In this document: positions 32,492-35,368 of the stretch, in pieces
Numbering within the stretch: the first letter of the stretch is position 1
Layout: each line of letters begins with the position of its first letter
Program-made: the position numbers and the translations under genes
The notes under the pieces: generated by a model
What the model was told of the DNA's origin: nothing
Databases searched by the model: none
The model's input: only the letters and a program-made list of their open reading frames with translations
NCBI GenBank assembly: GCA_009773765.1
Contig: WTWZ01000023.1
Coordinates: forward strand, 1-35,368
Direction of reading: 5' to 3'
Length of the DNA stretch: 35,368 bases
Source: Prolixibacteraceae bacterium
GTDB lineage: Bacteria > Bacteroidota > Bacteroidia > Bacteroidales > Prolixibacteraceae

Positions 32492-33994
32492 TCACTGCCA
32501 CACACCCAGGTTTATTTGTGTTGAACCGGTTGGAAGTGGATTTCCCCCAAAATCGAAACCGCCGTTGTCCGGAATCAGTTTCCCTTTTCCAATTAATGGT
32601 GAATCCGGCTGAGGTTTAAACAAATCCAGGGTTTTCAGGCTTGCAGGGTTTTCCGGTTTCCAGTTCAGAATATTTGGGACAGTAAATTTTGGATTGGCAA
32701 AAATCGCAAGCGAATCATCGGCAAATAGAACTTCCTGGTCAAATTTCCTCCAATACAGGTTATTCACAAAAGCCGATTTTGTATGTTCTCCGGTCACTGG
32801 TTGCTGCCGGCCGACAAAAACATTGTTCCAGTAATATAAACCTGGCACATCGCCATTTTTGTAGTTCACAGCCCTGCCAAAATCGCTGTAAAAAACGTTA
32901 TTGTAAATCAAGGCATTTTTCATTTCAGGCCCTTCCGGCTGTCCGTTCCAAATCTGCAACCCGCAACTGTCAATTTCAATTCCGTCGTTAAAACTGATAT
33001 TGTACCTCACAATATTGTTTTCCCATTTTGCGGCCCCGTAATATTGGTAAAGTCCGAAACCGGGCCCCATGTTGTTGTACGACAAATTGTACTGCATCAC
33101 CGAGTTGGTAATACCGCCATCGAAATCGAAACCTCCGCCGTCAACCCCCTTTTTGTTGGTTTTGTTGCTGTGCGAGATGCAATTCTGAATAATCACATTA
33201 TTCGAATGATATGCCCAAATCCCAATCGGCCCGTTTCCTTCCCACGGTTGATCCCAGCCGTTGTTTTTAGCGAGGCAGTATTCCACAATTGCACTGTCGG
33301 TTCCGCTAATCAGAATCCCGCTGCCGCTGTGGTTGTCCAGAATGGTTGGGTCGCCCGGATTATTTTCGGCGGTGCAATAACCGATGTAAATATTTTTTGA
33401 AAGCAGTTTAAAAGGTTCGTAATACACATGTCCTGTTAAAATTCCGGCAAAACCATTATCAAAAGCATGAACACGGGTAATTCTGATTTTTTGGGAGTCT
33501 GAGATTTTAAGTCCCGCCTTTTGAAACCCTGAAACTTTTACCGAATCAACAGTAATGTTTTGGCTGTTTGAAATGATGATTCCCGAAGTTGTGTTCCCGT
33601 TTTTTCGCCCAGAACCCGTTGCACTTAAATTTCTGATTTCCATAAAAGAGCAACTGTCGGCAATAAAAGCTTCAGAATTGCCTCCTGATATGGTTGCTTT
33701 TCCTTCTCCGAAAATTGAAATCAAAATGTTTTGTTCTGAAGTTCCATTTACATTTTTAAGTTTGATAGTACCGCTAAAAGTTTGACCGCTGCAAAAAAGA
33801 ATTTTATCGCCTGGCAGAAATGTAGTTTCATTTATTTTTGAAACCGTGGCCCAGGCATTTCTTCGGCTTTTTCCTGAATTGGCATCGTCGCCTTTTATAC
33901 TGTCAATATAAAAAGTGTGTTTTGCAAAACATGAATTCATAATAAACAGAATTACTAAAAACGCAAAAAAAAATGCACTTTTATCCCCTTTCAT
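32492..33994 (-). CDS. Secreted right-handed parallel beta-helix protein, 500 aa
   Basis: After a hydrophobic signal (FFFAFLVILFIMNSC; C22 could be lipidated, though the lipobox is weak) comes FYIDSIKGDDANSGKS, the usual beginning of pectate-lyase-like beta-helix proteins. The middle has many short rungs with N-x-N and SGI-type turns (GIIISNSQNITVDSV, GIWAYHSNNVIIQNC, YNLSYNNMGPG). It resembles polysaccharide lyase or glycoside-binding folds, but no catalytic set is recognisable. It begins 10 nt after the stop of the GH2 gene, so the two are one transcript; the shared operon argues for plant or algal polysaccharide breakdown. Confidence 0.85.
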   Translation of the reverse strand: MKGDKSAFFFAFLVILFIMNSCFAKHTFYIDSIKGDDANSGKSRRNAWATVSKINETTFLPGDKILFCSGQTFSGTIKLKNVNGTSEQNILISIFGEGKATISGGNSEAFIADSCSFMEIRNLSATGSGRKNGNTTSGIIISNSQNITVDSVKVSGFQKAGLKISDSQKIRITRVHAFDNGFAGILTGHVYYEPFKLLSKNIYIGYCTAENNPGDPTILDNHSGSGILISGTDSAIVEYCLAKNNGWDQPWEGNGPIGIWAYHSNNVIIQNCISHSNKTNKKGVDGGGFDFDGGITNSVMQYNLSYNNMGPGFGLYQYYGAAKWENNIVRYNISFNDGIEIDSCGLQIWNGQPEGPEMKNALIYNNVFYSDFGRAVNYKNGDVPGLYYWNNVFVGRQQPVTGEHTKSAFVNNLYWRKFDQEVLFADDSLAIFANPKFTVPNILNWKPENPASLKTLDLFKPQPDSPLIGKGKLIPDNGGFDFGGNPLPTGSTQINLGVWQ

Positions 33995-34004
33995 TCCCTT
34001 TTAT

Positions 34005-35368
34005 TTATTTCGAAACAATTACAATTTCCGAATCCGGCAAACCTTCTGTTTTAGCTGTCAGAACAATTTCGCCGGCCATTTTTTCAGATTTTACAATTAC
34101 CAGGCAACGCCCTTTCCAGGCCTTGCGCAGTGGTTGCTGAAAACTTTCCGCACTCATCGGGTCCGAACTGGCCACGGCAACAATTTTCCCGGGCCCCGAA
34201 ATTTCGAAATTCACCAGGTTTTCAGACTTCGGGTTTCGAATGCCGTATTCATCAGTAAATTCAACGTCAATAAAACTCAAATCCTGGCCATTGGCCTGAA
34301 TTTCAGAACGGTCAGCAGTTAATTTTAACTTAACGGGAATATGTGAAGATTGCAAACTACTGGTTGCTTTAACAGTTTCACCTTTATAACCAATGGCCTT
34401 CAATTCGCCTTTTTGATAAGGGACCTGCCAGGTGGCAATAAACTGGTTTTCATGGTTGGTTTCCTTAATCCCAAGGGATTTTCCATTCAAAAAAAGTTCA
34501 ACTTTTTCATGTCCTGAATACACCTTTATTTCGAAGGGCTGGTTCTCAAAACCTTCCCAGTTCCACTCCGCAACATGGTCGTGCCAGTGCCATTTGCTCC
34601 AGTCGGCCCGGTTTTCTTTTACCGGAAACGATGGTTTGTGCGGAACCACAAAAATTGAAAGCTGGTTGCCAACTTCCCAAAGTACATCCCGATAATACGA
34701 TTGTGGCCGTTTCCAACCGCAAATATCAATATCGCCGCAAAAAGCTTGGTTCCAGGGGTAGTAATTTTCATCGTGTGGATAACCACGCCAGCCAATACTT
34801 GCTTCTCCCAGATAATCGAAGCCTGTCCAAACAAAATCGCCCAGAACATACGGGTATTTCACCGCATCCATCCATGCGCCGTAAGCTTCCAGCGGATACG
34901 ATTCGGCGCAGTACATTATTCTATCCGGGACTCTTTTGTGGTCTTTTTCAAAAATATCTTTTTGCCCGTGGTCGCCGCCGGCTGAATAGTTATAACCCGA
35001 AATATCGAGCGTGGCAAAATATGGGTCTTTATCAGGCCAAAGCCCGTTAACGGCAGCGGTTACCGGTCTCGTTGAATCGAGCTGTTTTACATATTCCACA
35101 AGCATTTTCGAGGTTTCAGCGCCTTCCGGTTCGCCGCGTTCAGGAATCTCGTTACCAATACTCCACATGATGATTGACGGGTGATTTCGATCGCGCAAAA
35201 TCATTGCATCCACATCTTTCTTCCACCACTCATCAAAATACAAATGATAATCCTGTGGATTTTTTTGTTTGCGCCACATATCAAAAGTTTCATCAATTAC
35301 CAGCATTCCAAGCTTGTCGCAGGCAGCCAAAAATGCTTCAGAAGGAGGATTGTGCGAACAGCGGATGG
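34005..35368 (-). CDS. Glycoside hydrolase family 2 enzyme, C-terminal part (5' end off window)
   Basis: The frame is open to the right edge, beginning with IRCSHNPPSEAFLAACDKLG, inside the catalytic TIM barrel. The general acid/base is the E of GNEIPE (codon 35148-35150) and the nucleophile the E of CAESYP (codon 34902-34904). After the barrel come a DUF4982-like domain (EIKVYSGHEKVELFLNGKSLG) and an Ig-like domain (LTADRSEIQANGQDLSFIDV), the usual tail of beta-galactosidase/beta-glucuronidase-like GH2 enzymes in Bacteroidota. The N-terminal sugar-binding and sandwich domains, and any signal peptide, lie beyond the window. Substrate specificity is not readable; a uronate-releasing enzyme would suit the nearby operon but is only a guess. 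Confidence 0.92.
   Translation of the reverse strand, partial: IRCSHNPPSEAFLAACDKLGMLVIDETFDMWRKQKNPQDYHLYFDEWWKKDVDAMILRDRNHPSIIMWSIGNEIPERGEPEGAETSKMLVEYVKQLDSTRPVTAAVNGLWPDKDPYFATLDISGYNYSAGGDHGQKDIFEKDHKRVPDRIMYCAESYPLEAYGAWMDAVKYPYVLGDFVWTGFDYLGEASIGWRGYPHDENYYPWNQAFCGDIDICGWKRPQSYYRDVLWEVGNQLSIFVVPHKPSFPVKENRADWSKWHWHDHVAEWNWEGFENQPFEIKVYSGHEKVELFLNGKSLGIKETNHENQFIATWQVPYQKGELKAIGYKGETVKATSSLQSSHIPVKLKLTADRSEIQANGQDLSFIDVEFTDEYGIRNPKSENLVNFEISGPGKIVAVASSDPMSAESFQQPLRKAWKGRCLVIVKSEKMAGEIVLTAKTEGLPDSEIVIVSK

Overview
The window looks like a chromosomal piece from an anaerobic or facultative member of the Bacteroidota, probably Bacteroidales/Marinilabiliales-like. This is inferred from AT-rich spacers, TAnnTTTG-type promoter boxes with few Shine-Dalgarno sites, an uptake-and-degradation style gene content, secreted proteins with Bacteroidota-like leaders, and a ferredoxin-dependent 2-oxoacid oxidoreductase. 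No rRNA, tRNA, CRISPR array, transposase or prophage gene was seen.

Layout. (1) 1-2137: the N-terminal 399 residues of a large secreted repeat protein (minus strand, running off the left edge), a small hypothetical gene, and a gene-poor spacer with repeats. (2) 2138-8426: an AddB-like PD-(D/E)XK nuclease with an iron-sulfur cysteine set, diverging from a secreted gamma-glutamyltransferase and a DUF4056-like secreted protein. (3) 8574-15155, all minus strand: prephenate dehydratase, a flavodoxin, a PLP aminotransferase, a Crp/Fnr-type regulator and a four-subunit VOR-type 2-oxoacid:ferredoxin oxidoreductase. Together these suggest amino acid / 2-oxoacid interconversion with low-potential electron carriers. 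(4) 15267-16736: an AAA/DUF4143 ATPase whose start codon abuts a perfect 18-bp inverted repeat, preceded by a small ORF broken by one stop. (5) 16970-22173: a Cys/Met-metabolism PLP enzyme and two coupled, secreted M14-like proteins; the second keeps the zinc and catalytic residues and the first has lost all of them. (6) 22190-22634: a decayed gene remnant. (7) 22850-30591, minus strand: a hexuronate operon, uxaE-uxaC-kdgK-eda-dctP-dctQ-dctM, with a recognisable promoter, an overlapping operator-like palindrome and a strong terminator. (8) 30714-35368: a small membrane protein with a probable frameshift, a PQQ-like beta-propeller protein, a secreted parallel beta-helix protein and a 5'-truncated family 2 glycoside hydrolase.

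The hexuronate operon reads as a transporter (TRAP) plus isomerase (UxaC), tagaturonate/fructuronate epimerase (UxaE), KDG kinase and KDPG aldolase. Fructuronate reductase and mannonate dehydratase are not in the window and must be elsewhere if the route is complete. The neighbouring beta-helix protein and GH2 enzyme fit polysaccharide breakdown.

The most notable non-gene structure is repeats. One is a palindromic CCCCTCC...GGAGGGG family that brackets uxaC and kdgK and even supplies the last codons of uxaC. The other is a set of spacers built from degenerate 7-nucleotide periodic repeats of unrelated sequence.
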